From Cunninghamia lanceolata (lineage: Eukaryota > Streptophyta > Pinopsida > Cupressales > Cupressaceae), in assembly GCA_027924645.1 (NCBI GenBank), contig BSBN01001225.1:11736001-11800000 (forward strand): 64,000 bases of DNA, given 5' to 3'. The position numbers and the translations under genes were made by a program. A model generated the notes under the pieces. That model saw only the letters and a list, made by a program, of their open reading frames with translations. It did not search any database and was not told the origin of the DNA. The first letter of the stretch is position 1, and every line of letters begins with the position of its first letter. This document shows positions 46,715-58,301 of the stretch, one piece after another.

Positions 46715-47646
46715 TGTTATCAGGAAAATTGGATGAAATAAATAAGCATATCAAACCCAATAAGACAATGAAATATGCAAATAACAAGATTGAACAAATA
46801 AAGCACAAACCTCACAAACCTTTTTATCCTACAGCTTCCATTTTTTGCCTATCTGTTCTTGATCTTGATTGTAATGAAGCCCTCAGAAGCATATACTTCC
46901 TTGCTTGTTGAAGATGACAAGAATAGAATGGCTATGATATGAATGTGCTATGAAGATGAACTTCAAAGCAATGGGGTGATCTCAAGAAAATGGGTGATAG
47001 TGGGGTGCCAAAGGCACGCTAGTAATTCGACAGAGTAATTCTACTTAAAGCTTGGATTATAGAAATGGAAGAATAAGGTTCCATTTATAGACTCAGAAGA
47101 GAAGAGATCAATGGTTGAGAAGAAATAAGAAGATCAATGGTTGAGAATGGTTGAGGAATGTGCGCGAATAGAAAGAGGACAAGTGTCCAAGCTCCATCAT
47201 GCAACAAGGGAGTTAACTGAATAGATTGAAGAGTTAATAGAATTGATTGAGGAGTTAACTCAATGGACTAATCAGTTAACTAGGTTGATTGATGAGTTAA
47301 CTAATTTTGACTAGAGAATAAATAGGACATGTGGGTGAGGGAATATTAGCTAATTAAATATTTAAAATATTTAATTACATGTGCAACATGGTGAGGTGGA
47401 TTTATGGAATTAGGACTTAGGATAGAGGAAATTAGGATTAATGAAATAATTTAGGATTATTTAATTATGTGAGACATTAGAAGTATTAGGGAATTTAATT
47501 AAATAAATTGATTTTATTTAATTAGGGGATAATGAACCAATCAAATAACCTTAGAATATTTATTTAATTGATAGAAGAAAATTAGAATTAAGATAAATAT
47601 TAAAATATTTACTTAATTTGACATGAGCCAATTTTAGGTGTATACA
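46715..47646 (-). repeat. Tat element 3' LTR
   Basis: 932 bases; on the minus strand it begins TGTATACACC after the purine tract and ends CCTGATAACA. It contains a five-unit 21-bp repeat (47209-47313), listed separately. It matches the 5' LTR, which is split into 52626-52667 and 59170-60064. Confidence 0.93.
47209..47313. repeat. 21-bp tandem repeat (five units) in Tat LTR
   Basis: Units start at 47209, 47230, 47251, 47272 and 47293. Four of the five contain the 8-base palindrome AGTTAACT; the unit from 47230 reads AGTTAATA instead. The same array is at 59627-59731 in the other LTR. A regularly spaced palindrome in the LTR's regulatory half is a candidate for repeated transcription-factor sites. 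Confidence 0.9.
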
Positions 47647-47660
47647 TTTTGCCCCTCTTT
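47647..47660 (-). other. Tat element polypurine tract
   Basis: On the minus strand AAAGAGGGGCAAAA directly precedes the 3' LTR. It would prime plus-strand DNA synthesis. Confidence 0.85.
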
Positions 47661-49804
47661 GAAGCAATGTGTTTTATCATGTTGTTTCAAAGAATAAGAA
47701 TTTTCTGAAAATGATACATCCCCCAGTTTTCCCCTGGTACAAGTTTGATGACAGGATGCCCCCTCGAGAGATTGGACGAGAAGAAGGCAGAAGGCGTGAG
47801 ATGGACAATCTCACGATGAAGAAGGTGAAAAACAGGTTAGGTTTGAAGAAAATGGGTGAAGAAAGAGCTGAATGACACGCTACGCAAGATAAAATGATAA
47901 CACACACAACCAAGTTAGCAAGTATGCACAAGTGATACAAGAATAAATAAGGTACTGCCCCCGTCAGATAGTAAACCAATGATTAATCGATATTGATATA
48001 CGACAGTGTTGTCATGGCAGGGAATGATAGATCCCTAGAGCAACACGAAGGACAGTGTCTGGTTTCACGAAATGAAACATGTCGTGTAAGACATGTGTAT
48101 TGGTTTGATTTCGACAATGTTACATCCTGTATAAGACAATTTGATTGATTAACTGATTGAGTTGGTTTACAACTAGACAATGATTAAGACCACTGATTTG
48201 ATTGGATCATTTGACAAGATTGACTTGACTTGATTGGTATGGATTAAGGATAGACTTGCATTTGGATCATTGCTTGGACTGACATATGGAACTGTTGATG
48301 AGAGATATGATGATAGGTAGAAAGTTGATTGATAGAAGAATGACTCACAAGCTTTGTTTGTAAACATTGATACTCTGCATAGAATCTTTATTGCATGGGA
48401 TATGGATATGGAATGTAATTGGATATGTTATGGATATGGAATGCAAATGGATTTTGCCATCTTGATATTGCAAGTATTTTGAAGTGCTTATTTCATCATT
48501 GGGCACTTTTTGGTATTTTTCACTTTTTGAAATGTTGTAAGGAAATACAAGCATCTAGGTATAATTAGACCAAGATTACCTGAGTAGTCCTTACATGGAT
48601 TTTGATATAGCATGTTGATACAAGCATCTAATCAAACTTGAATCTAGATGACCTGAGTACTTCTTGCGTTTCAACAGACAAGGATCGCCCTTTTTCATGG
48701 TCAGACCTCAGAGTCCATGATGATCTTTTGCTGATCATGTCGTTAGACAAAACTCATCACATTACTAAAGTTTGATCCACAAGCAACAGACAAAGAAAAA
48801 TGATTATGCCTCCATCATAGCATCTCTAGCTTTTGGCATCCTTGAGTAGCATAGGAAGACATAATGACAAAAATTGAAGACTGTGTAAGTTAACTTGTTC
48901 ACCAAAACATTCTTGCATTAGATGTGTCTTTTTCCATAATTGATATAGAATCAGTTTTGGGTGTTTTTGGTATGGTGCTCGCCTTTGTTTTGGATAGGTT
49001 AATGTTCTACGTCAAGACTTTTGTTTGGAAGTGCATTTTTGCTGTGCGTGCTTGTCTAGTGAAAGTATCACAATCCTTTATTGGTATCCTCTTAGAACAC
49101 GCAACATTCAAGAATCCAAATCTATAACCAGGTAGAGGAGTTGCCCCTAGTTTAGACAAGGGATCGACTTATTATGGGCGATAGGACATGGAGAGATGGA
49201 CCCTAAGGGACTGACCTAGTGCCTTGGGGGCTCATTGCTAAATGGCCTTGCCTACGTGACGACATAGAGGCAACGCAGTTCAGGGTGAACCTGATGGACC
49301 TAAGACCTAGGCGATGGTAAAGATGTAGAAATGGTATGGACTTAGATAGATAGAAGGACTAGACATGGGATGGATGGGATAGTGGGCCTCGGGAGCGCAT
49401 TGAGAATGGCCTTGCCTATGTAACAACTCAGAGGCGACATAGTTCGACAACGGTTCAAAGGACTGGTTCAAGGTGAATGATATGGGAGACACAAGAGACA
49501 TGAAGTCCCAACAGATGGAGGAAGTGGTTTGTTGCAGAATAGCGCCTGTTTATCAGGTTTTCACCACTTGCTTTTATTTGCACGAACAACCAAGAGTACA
49601 CATGATCACTGTTTGCCAGGTTTTCACCATGGTACCTATCCTATGCGCATGTTTGCTAGGTTTTCACCATTGGATGATTTTTTTTGCTACTTTTCCATTT
49701 TAAAAAAAAAAATTGTTTTGTTTTTGATCATTTTTCAATTTTTTTTTTTTTGAATTTTGAATTTTTTCAGGACTCCCTTGCATTGGGGTTTAGGTGTAGA
49801 ACTT
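47661..49804 (-). other. Tat element region between integrase and 3' LTR
   Basis: About 2.1 kb with no retroviral domain. Near 49548, 49611 and 49651 the word TGTTT-CAGGTTTTCACCA or close variants appears three times. A second diverged pair (GGCCTTGCCTACGTGACGAC near 49243 and GGCCTTGCCTATGTAACAAC near 49409) sits left of it. Some Tat-lineage elements carry an antisense ORF here; I see only short frames (for example 48924-49127 on the plus strand) and do not call one. Confidence 0.6.
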
Positions 49805-50653
49805 TCAGAGATGCATGCTATTGATAGGATCATCAAATAGTTCACCATCAGATGTAGCCAATTGATACACTCTTAAGCCATAAGTGGCAATGATGACATA
49901 GGGACCTAACCAGTTGGGTTCAAACTTTCCTTTCTTTTCTCTGTCTTGCTGATTTCTAGGGTTCTCTCTGAGGACGATATCACCAACTTGGAAGCTTTGG
50001 GGTTTTACCCTATGATTGCAGCTTTTGGACATTTGTTGCTGATATGCTTTTAGGTGTTTAAAGGCTTGTTGCCTTCTCTCTTCAAGCAACTCTAACTCTT
50101 GAAGTCTTGTCACTCGGTATTCTTCATCAGATATGAGGCCTTTTAACGAGACTCACAAGGATGGGATCTCGACTTCAATGGGCAAGATTGCTTCAAATCC
50201 ATAGACTAAGGAGTATGGTGTTGCATCTGTGGGTGTGCAGATGCTTGTACGGTAGGCCCATAGCGCGGATTTAGTTGGACATGCCAATCTCGGTCAACGT
50301 CATTGATAGTCTTCTTTAGAATTTTCAGGATGGTTTTATTTGATGCCTCAGCCTGGCCGTTGCCTTAGGGATAATAAGGGGTTGAAAAGTGGTGCTGGAT
50401 ATGGAATTTCTTGCATAGTTCCCTAACATCTTGATTTTTGAAAGGTCATCCATTATCCATGACAATGGATGAAGGGATACCATAGCGACAAATGATATAG
50501 TTCAGGATAAAGGAGGCAATTTGCTTGCCTGTGATGTTGGCTAAGGGCACAGCTTCAATCCACTTCGTGAAGTACTCAGTGGCAGTGATTATGAATTTAT
50601 GTCCACTAGATGAAGGAGGGTGAATCTTTCCCACTAAATTGAGTCCCCACTAA
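49805..50653 (-). pseudogene. Tat element integrase core and C-terminal part
   Basis: Reading leftwards: the core begins WGLNLVGKIHPPSSSGHKF, where the first catalytic Asp is Asn (AAT). FTKWIEAVPL and the second Asp (VMDNG) follow, then STPYYP-GNGQAEASNK with the Glu kept, after stops and frame changes in 50114-50445. The C-terminal part (ELLEERRQQAFKHLKAYQQQ, DIVLRENPR, FEPNWLGPYVI) ends at 49805. The D-to-N change alone would abolish integration. Confidence 0.88.
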
Positions 50654-51534
50654 CAAAGAGGCCAAGGAGTTGTTAATAGCTACAGCTCTTGTGCTGGTGC
50701 ATGTATCAGGTTCCCATGGACTTGGCACTTTTTGCACTTCTTTACAAAATGATAAGCATCTTGTTCCATAGTTGGCCAGTAGTATCCCATGCATATGAGT
50801 TGCTTAGCCAGGGTAGGGCCACTAGAGTGGGTCTCGCATATACCATTGTGTACTTCGCTCAGGGTGGTTTGATATTCCTTACTATCAAGACATCTAAGGA
50901 GAGTACCATTGAGACCTCTGTGATATAGGGTATTGGCGACAATGGGATACCGAGATGTTTGACAGATGAAGGTTTGTTTTTGGTTACTAAAGAGGTCAGG
51001 TGGGAGGGTATTCTCTTTAAGGTAGGCAAAGATTTTTCTGTAGAGGGGGGAATCAACTCCAACAATGTGAAAAATGATATGGGATTCAGGGGCGTCGTAT
51101 GCAGGATAGGATACTAGCTCTACCAAGAACTCATAGCGTGCCTGATTATTAGGAATATCAAGGAGAGATGCAATTGTTGCCATTGCATCTATAGCTTTGT
51201 TCTCTATCCATGGTATCTGCTCAAAAGAGATTTGGTCAAAGTATTCCTTGAAGTCATCTACCATCCATTTGTAAGGGATTAGTTTCTCATCTTTTGTTTG
51301 GTAGTCATCATTCACTTGATTTATGACTAGCTGTGAATCACCATACACCTGTAGTTCTTTGATATTCCATTCAACTTCTAGCTTGATACCAATGGCTAGG
51401 GCTTCGTACTCTACCATGTTGTTAGTGCAGGGAAAGAGTAGTCTGTATGACTTAGGAATGGTGTCACCACTAGGGGTAATCAACAAGATACCTGCCCCCG
51501 ATCCATGTTGAGTGTAAGATCCATCGAAGTACAT
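50654..51534 (-). pseudogene. Tat element second RNase H and integrase zinc domain
   Basis: A 284-codon frame without stops. It starts MYFDGSYTQHGSGAGILL, the RNase H entry with its Asp, then MVEYEALAIGIKLE (Glu) and YGDSQLVINQVND (Asp). This plant-type RNase H next to the retroviral one is the feature of the Tat/Athila group with an added RNase H. After a linker come the integrase zinc ligands (VHNGICETHSSG then CKKCQVHG). The frame stops near 50680, just before the integrase core. Confidence 0.9.
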
Positions 51535-51537
51535 TTT

Positions 51538-52608
51538 CTAGATTGTTGTAGTGATATGAAAGATGGATTCATATGGAAACTCAAAGCTCAAAGGGCTGCC
51601 ATCTATGAGAGGTGCATCTGCTAGTTGATCTGCAAGCACTTGAGCTTTTATTGCTTTCTTGTCCACATATTCAATGTCAAATTTGCTGAGAAGCATGACC
51701 CATTTTGATAATCGACCTGTTAGGGCAGCCTTGTTGAGTAAGTATTTGAGTGGATCAATCTTTGCCACTAGCTTGACAGAATGTGACAACATGTAATGTC
51801 TCCACTTTTGCGAGGCGAAAACCATAGCGAGGCATACTCTTTCAATGGGCGTGTATTGCAGTTCATACCCAACAAGTGTTCAACTGATATAGTATATTGC
51901 TTGTTCTTTCCCTTCAAAGTTTTGTTGTGCAAGAAGAGCTCCTAGAGCTGTTGGTGTAGCCGAGATATACAATAGTATAGGCTTACCCTGAATTGGTGGC
52001 ATCAACACAGGTGGTTTCATTAGATATTCCTTTAACTATTGAAGTGCTTGTTCACATGAATCATTCCATCTGAAAGGGACATTCTTATGTAGAAGGTGAG
52101 AGAATGGGTGGCACTTATCTGCCAACTGAGAAATGAACCTTCTGATAGATTGTAGTTTTCCCTGTAGGGACCTTAGCTAAGTGAGATTCTTGGGAGGTGG
52201 CATTTCCATGATGGCCTTCACTTTAGCTGGGTCAACCTCAATTCCATTTGTAGACAGTATGTATCCTAGCAGCTTACCTAAGGTAACTCCAAATATGCAC
52301 TTCTTTGGATTGAGGCGTACATTAAACTGTTCTAGTCTTGTGAAGATTTTGTCTAGTACTACCAGGTGTCCTTCTCTTGTGAGTGATTTTGCCAGAATGT
52401 CATCAACATAATCTTCCATTATAGTGTGCATCATGTCATGGAAGATTGTGGTCATAGCTCTCTAATATGTTGCACCGGCATTTTTCAAACCAAATGGCAT
52501 GACACACCAACAATAAGTGCCCCAAGGACATGTAAATGCAGTCTTGTGTTGGTCTTCAGGTGTAATTTTTATCTAGTTATATCTAGAAAAACCATCCATT
52601 AGTGACAA
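51538..52608 (-). pseudogene. Tat element reverse transcriptase (5'-deleted) and RNase H
   Basis: On the minus strand it begins abruptly at VLSLMDGFS-YN-IKI, in the middle of the RT palm. It continues with KTAFTCPWGTY, the catalytic EDYVDDILAKSL, a thumb (VDPAKVKAIMEMPPP) and an RNase H block ending with YMLSHSVKLVAKIDPL and KAQVLADQLAD. Stops lie near 52573, 52460, 52176 and 52036. Gag, protease and the RT fingers are missing by deletion. The YVDD box is intact. Confidence 0.9.
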
Positions 52609-52622
52609 CACGGTGGGCACCA
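52609..52622 (-). other. Tat element primer-binding site
   Basis: The minus strand reads TGGTGCCCACCGTG three bases after the 5' LTR. This resembles the primer site class of Tat/Ogre elements (TGGCGCCCACCGTGG, cited from memory). The last GTG can also be read as an RT codon, so the deletion joined the primer site to RT at a short shared word. Confidence 0.65.
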
Positions 52623-52625
52623 GAA

Positions 52626-52667
52626 TGTTATCAGGAAAATTAGATGAAATAAATGAGCATATCAAAC
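52626..52667 (-). repeat. Tat element 5' LTR, inner piece
   Basis: 42 bases matching 46715-46756, cut off from the rest of the LTR by the L2 insertion. It ends on the duplicated CAAAC (52663-52667). Confidence 0.92.
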
Positions 52668-53924
52668 TGTTGCCCTAATCTTTCTATCCAAAGTTTAAAA
52701 CCTTCTTGCAAAATTAATCCTCCTTATTAAGTCATCTTTTTCGTTGCAATTCGTTGGGATTTTGTTGCACACATTTAAATCATGTTGATAATTCATTATC
52801 ATAGCATCTTCCCTTGTCTTATTTTCTCTCCATTTAAAGCTTCAAAAGCAATTTTTATGCCAAGGCAAACCTCACGACTTAGTAATATTTTATTTTGCAT
52901 CAATTTTCCATTTTATGCTAAGTCCGCGTTAACTTTTTCTCGCCAAGTCCATCTTACATTGGCTTTTGATCTTCGCAAAACTCACGTCAAATTTTGCCTT
53001 TCACTAAGTATGCGTAACTTGTGAGTTAGGCCAAGTTGTTCACGTTCGCTTTTTACCGATGGCATAAGTTCGGAGAGATAGTGAAGTTCACATCTATTTG
53101 TGGAAGCCACGAATTAAAAGTTGGTTTTTGTTGTTCAAATCACTCAAGTTCAAATGGTATCCAAGGTTTTAAGTGTACTCGGGTAAAAGCTGAGTGAAAC
53201 TCACTTTCACTTCTCAAAATATAGCAATATCTTTAAAACCTGGCAAGAATAAAGAAAAAGGTGGACACGCTTTCCTAGAATCATGCAACAAATATCGACT
53301 ATTGATAATCATAAAAATTTTCCATTAAGTATGTTATGAGTTCTATCTCCTCTATAAAAGTTGCATGCCAAAAGAAGTGGCCTTTTAGTCGACAGATAAA
53401 AGAAAACTGTGCAATAAAAATGACAAAACAATGAACTTTCTGTCTGTCATTAGCAATGGGTTGTCGTGGCACATTGTTTTAAGGAATATTACCATCCTCA
53501 TTGCCGAAAGAAAAGCTCAAATGACTAAATGATCGGCAGACTCCAAGAGAGAATATTGACATATACCAGCAAAAGCCTTCATGCAAGCCTATAAAAGTTG
53601 CATGCCAAACGTAAAGCTCGATGAAAGGTTTTGCACTATATAAGTTTTGAACTAATATGAACTCATAGTCTTTCTGCTAAACAATGAAACATCTAACCGC
53701 CATCACCAAAATGAAATACTTTAGAAAAAGGAATCAACGTCTAATGAAGATATGGAATCATTGTCAATAGTTTCGATGACCTCTAAGCTAGTGCAAGTGC
53801 CAAGAATCGGAAAGACAATACTTTACATCATTATCAGAGATAAAAGCCACATTCATTCATCAATGAACATTTGACAGATGCCTTCAAAGAAATGAACATG
53901 CGTAGACAGTCACAATCATAGGGA
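52668..53924. other. L2 left region, no gene recognised
   Basis: Non-coding as far as I can see. The exact 21-mer CTATAAAAGTTGCATGCCAAA (one base beyond 20; first 20 CTATAAAAGTTGCATGCCAA) occurs at 53352 and again at 53589, the only clear internal repeat. It includes a TATA-like core. No primer-binding site could be fixed. Confidence 0.5.
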
Positions 53925-54793
53925 TTATATATAAAAGTTTTGTTGAAGATTCTTTGAAAATACACGATTTGCTAACTCCAAATTAAACTCCACGACTTTG
54001 AAGGACTCTTCTCTTTGCAGCGAAATATCAGCATCTATCAAAACACAATGGGAAGTAGGTTTTTGTTCTCGCAGACATGCATAAAGCTCTGTTAAATCTT
54101 TGAAAGACTTCCTCAAAACTTCAGTCGATAGGTTCTATACCAAGCCGCACTCTAAAAATTATCAAGTCGTTGCAACATCGTTGAGAAAGCTTTAGGGAGT
54201 CTCTAATAAACACAATTGCTGAAGACCCTTTATCCATCAAAATACTTGTCAGATGTCATTAGTAGATGAGCAGCTTGGAGTGTCACTATATATGCTTTGG
54301 CATTTTCACCTTTGCCAACATTCTTCCTCTTGACCTGCACCCAAAATGAAAGATTTCAAAAGGGTATGGACGTCCATCTGAGCATAGTATAATGGAATAA
54401 AGGTTTTTGTCAGATATTTTACTTTGAAATGTTTTGGTTTGCATGCAAGATTTGGAAGTAAGAAGCACATGAACTATTTTATGATTGAATCCCTCGTAGA
54501 AAGGTGGTCTGGTGAAATGCAATGAAGCTTTTAAACAAACACAACTGGTGGTTGTAAAAACCATTACCACCAAGACGTCTGCCGACACCTTCCCAACCCA
54601 TGCCAAATTATGAAGGAGATTTCATAGTTGGAAAAGATTTGTTAGACATATATCTTCCACAGTCGTTGAGTCTGCACATAACGGTTTGTTGAAAATTCTT
54701 TACTGGCTTGAAGCCAAACTCCATGATCTTGTGAACATCCTCCACTGGTAGCGGTATATAGGTAGAAGGCCTATCAACTGTCTGATCAAACAT
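53925..54793 (-). pseudogene. L2: minus-strand gene-like fragments, unknown
   Basis: Three minus-strand frames in a row have protein-like composition and run against L2's main ORF: 54793-54608 (VEDVHKIMEFGFKPVKNFQQ), 54606-54286 (SASLHF-like KASLHFTRPPFYEGFNHKIV, GRPYPFEIFHFGCRSRG) and 54116-53925 (FKDLTELYACLREQKPTS, VVEFNLELANRVF). They are in different frames, so introns or frameshifts would be needed to join them. No retroelement domain is recognised. They could be exons of a captured host gene or chance frames. Confidence 0.25.
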
Positions 54794-55021
54794 TGCAAAA
54801 AAATATAGTTCTCTTGTAATGCAGTAATGACTACTCCATGCAGATGCCCGGGTATGAACACTTACTGGTCTTCTTGTTTGAATTATGTATTCTCAAACCT
54901 TCTTTTGAAACCCATTACAACACATTGCAAATTATCAAACAAGACTTCCTAAAATACTCTAGAAAACTTTGAAAGAGAATAAAAATAGGAAGTTTTCACA
55001 ACTTGTGGTAAATATTTAATC

Positions 55022-58000
55022 ATGAAATACAAATATCAGAGGTTTGAGTTTCTCTCAGTCCTCGAATCTACGCTTCTAGAAATATCAGCTACCTCTCTAG
55101 GACATATCAGTTTGGCAGATCTCTGGGAGACAATGGAACAAGAGAAGAGATCATCGATGACTCAGAAGTTGTTTGACAGTGGATTAGCCCAAGCAGCTAG
55201 TTTTCCCATGGCAGTCCAATGCACAGACTTGGTTTTAGAATGTATGAAGCATTACAAACCAGAAACCAGGAGATCAGAACTGTTGATGACAAACTAATTG
55301 TCAGGTTAGATAGTGTTTCGATTGGTATTTCCTTCAGGTTACCTCTCAGAGATCAGTTTGTGAACATAGACAAGAAGCTTGCTAATCAATATGTCAACAA
55401 AAGGAAACATCAATGTATCAACACCACTGCAAAACACTAGTTACATACGCCGAAAGGAGGAAAATCATAGTTGTCTAAAGTCCCTCACAGATCATGCTTC
55501 ATAGAAGATATTTCCAATATGGTTGTCCTACTCCATAGAGTGATGGGGGATGAAAAAGCAACTAATTTTGAAATGTGGATGTTCCTTTTTGTAAATGTTA
55601 TTTGTGTAGGAAACCAGTTTATTGATTGGGGCAGCATTATTAGTGACAATTTGCATTATCAGTTGACCAATTTTGAATTGAATGAACATTTCTACATGAC
55701 CTCTTACTTATTCTATGCAATTGCATGCATGAAACCATGGCCAAGTCTTGCTACCAAAGGAATATATGATAACATGACACATATCTATAATTATTACCCT
55801 CAGTTACAACTAGAACAAAGTTACAAACACTACCGTAGGGTAAATGATGCCTTCACAATGTTGACAGTAAGAGAACTTCAAGGTAACACTGCACTCTGGT
55901 ATCACCAGAAGCTGCCAGTTTAATCAAAATATATGGGAGCTACTTCATCCAATATCCTAGATTTACCTATTTGCGAGTTGGCAGGTTTGATGGATATCCA
56001 TATAAGTTACCTAGATATGTAGATGACAAGATGATTTTGATAGAACTATGCAGGCAAATTGGTTCACTTAATAGGGAATGCAAAGACAAGAGGAAACCTA
56101 GAGTTCCATTTCCCATTGGCCTTAGTCACTACAGCTGCAAATCTTCCACAGATGCTCAAAACATAGAGAGATCTCTCATAAAAATCAGCTTGTATGCCTA
56201 TACTATGAGATTCCCTTTTGATAGCAAAGGATATGTCAGAGACAATCTACGACTTGGTGCAGGTTACTATCACTTTCCAAAACTTGAAGACTTTTGGGAA
56301 GATTGTGAAAATGATTGAGGTACGTAAATAGGACTGGATGAGGATGACCATTCCAAAGATTAGAGAATTTAAACTAGATTGCAATACAAATGGAATTGAG
56401 GAAGATGGTTCAGAATTAATTGATCTTATGTATTTTGATAAAATTGAAACACAGTCTTTACCACCTATCAATTGGGCTAATAAGGAGATCAAAGATTTGA
56501 GTATAAGGACTGCACATGTCATTCAAAAGACTAAAGATTGGGTAAAGAAAAAGGTTATTGAGGCAACAACTACTAAACTGACATGTAATAATGCTTTATC
56601 ATCAAATAGAAAAGATAAGCATTCAAATTCTTCTTCTTCTTCTTTTCGTTCTCATTCTCCATCTTTAAGAATTGGTTCACATAAGAGTACTCAAGGAGGA
56701 GATGATAGAGAAGATCCATTGAGAAGAAAGGGTCCTAAGAGCATTTGTGAAAATGATGAAAAGCAAAAAAGGGGGAAGACAAAAACAAAGGATAATGCAT
56801 TGCCTCCCATACAGGAAGAAGTTGAGGAAAACAAGTTTGCAAGTCCTAAAATAATCCATCAAAATGTTGAGCATTTGAATGTCTCCCCTTTACCCCTTGT
56901 TGTTTCTCCTTCTCATGAGACACCTCATTCACCTCATACATTACAATCTTTACTCCCGCCACCTATGAACATATTCAATGAGCATATTCTTCCCTCAAAC
57001 ATAGTACCCCTTTCCATAAATATTTTAGAACCCCCACATAATCCTTCTTCTTCCTAGTTGCAGCAAAGTTTGTCAAGAAAAAGAAATGATGCTCAATTAA
57101 TCATGCCCGATTTTGATACAGTCTCCAATTTTCTGCAAAGGTCTCCCAAATCTAAAAAGATCAAGGTTACATCAAAGATGGCAGTGGATTCTTCATCAGG
57201 CAATGTCTATGTTGAGGTTGCACAACCTGTTTTAGAAAAGGATTTGAATGAGGCTACGAAAAGTGATTTTAATATCACTAAGATAGATCTTGGTCCATCT
57301 ACATATGAGGGTGACATGCAAAACTTTCAAGTGTCGGCTGCCCAGTTAATAAAAAGAACAGAGAAAGAAAGGCACATGAAAGATCAACTACAGCAATAAG
57401 TACAAGTTTTGACATCCTATCTCAAAGCTATCATAGATACATCAGCTTTGCCTCTTGATACTTCCTCTACCTCCACTAATTTCTCTCTTGAAAGTAATTT
57501 TGAAAAAGAAATTATTGAAAGTGTCGGCAAATATTAATTGTATGGAAAAGTGGCTGAAAAATGGGTTGAGCATATGAAATTAAAAGCACTTAGTTTCATT
57601 GAGCAAGCAAAGAGTCTATTTGATGAAGTCGAAACAAAGAGGGAAGAGATTGATAATGAAATGAGAGGTACCCAAAAAGAAGAATTGTTATGGCAAGGAA
57701 TATCCAAGGACCTCAATGAGATGATCAAAACTGATAATGAGATATTACTTGCTGAAAAAGTCTTTCCAAACATTGAAGAGAACCAATCTAGTTCTTGGCT
57801 ATGTTCAGTTGAATGGAAACTGTCAAATATAAGACAAGTGTTGGCAGCCCAAGAAAATCTCTTGGAAACTTGTGAACAGGTGAAGATGAAGATTCAAGCT
57901 GATTTATTGGCAATCAATCCTAATGTAATTGAGAAAGATAAATTTTCAGTTTTAGAAGCCCAAGCTATCAAAAGAAACTTTGAGGACATGATTAACACAG

Positions 58001-58242
58001 GGTTGTTCAACAAACAGGTTTTCAATGAAGGACTTATGGATAAATTGAATCTCATCTTTGTTGCTGTCAATTCTAGCATTGATCACATATCAGGTCATCA
58101 ACATAATTTGAGTGATGCCCATAGAGATCAATCAGAATGGAAACTTCGCATGACAGGAGTAATTGTTCCCAAAAATAAACTTATAGCTGCAATAGTCAGG
58201 ATGTTCAGAGTATACAAAATAAAGTCTACTCTCCCTTCATAA
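55022..58242 (+). pseudogene. L2 ORF: long protein of unknown function
   Basis: About 1,070 codons, broken by frame changes near 55260 and 55930-56330 and by stops at 55438, 57055, 57397 and 57535. The N-terminal 430 codons look globular (LGHISLADLWETMEQEK, FRLPLRDQFVNIDKKLANQY, MTSYLFYAIACMKPWPSLAT, KPRVPFPIGLSHYSC). A Ser- and Lys-rich low-complexity stretch follows (56600-56800), then a Pro-rich segment (LQSLLPPPMN) and a helical C-terminus (LLETCEQVKMKIQADLLAI). The layout of globular front, charged linker and helical end recalls ORF2 of A and B, but I see no shared sequence blocks. No RT, integrase or zinc knuckle is present. Confidence 0.6.
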
Positions 58243-58301
58243 CAGTTTGTAGTAGCAGAAGCATCTTCAGATGGTGCCAAAGATGGCGAGGATAAAACCT
58301 G

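Noticed and set aside
47209..47313. CRISPR-like array
   Set aside because: Units are directly tandem without spacers, and this is a plant LTR.
48924..49127. Antisense ORF of the Tat element
   Set aside because: Only 67 codons, with no second exon or repeat copy to support it, although such ORFs are known in Tat relatives.
52780..53024. 80-codon plus-strand frame at the left of L2
   Set aside because: Short, compositionally unremarkable and without motifs.
53153..53164. TGGTATCCAAGG as a primer-binding site of L2
   Set aside because: Only the first seven bases match the initiator-Met complement and no CA-ended LTR precedes it.
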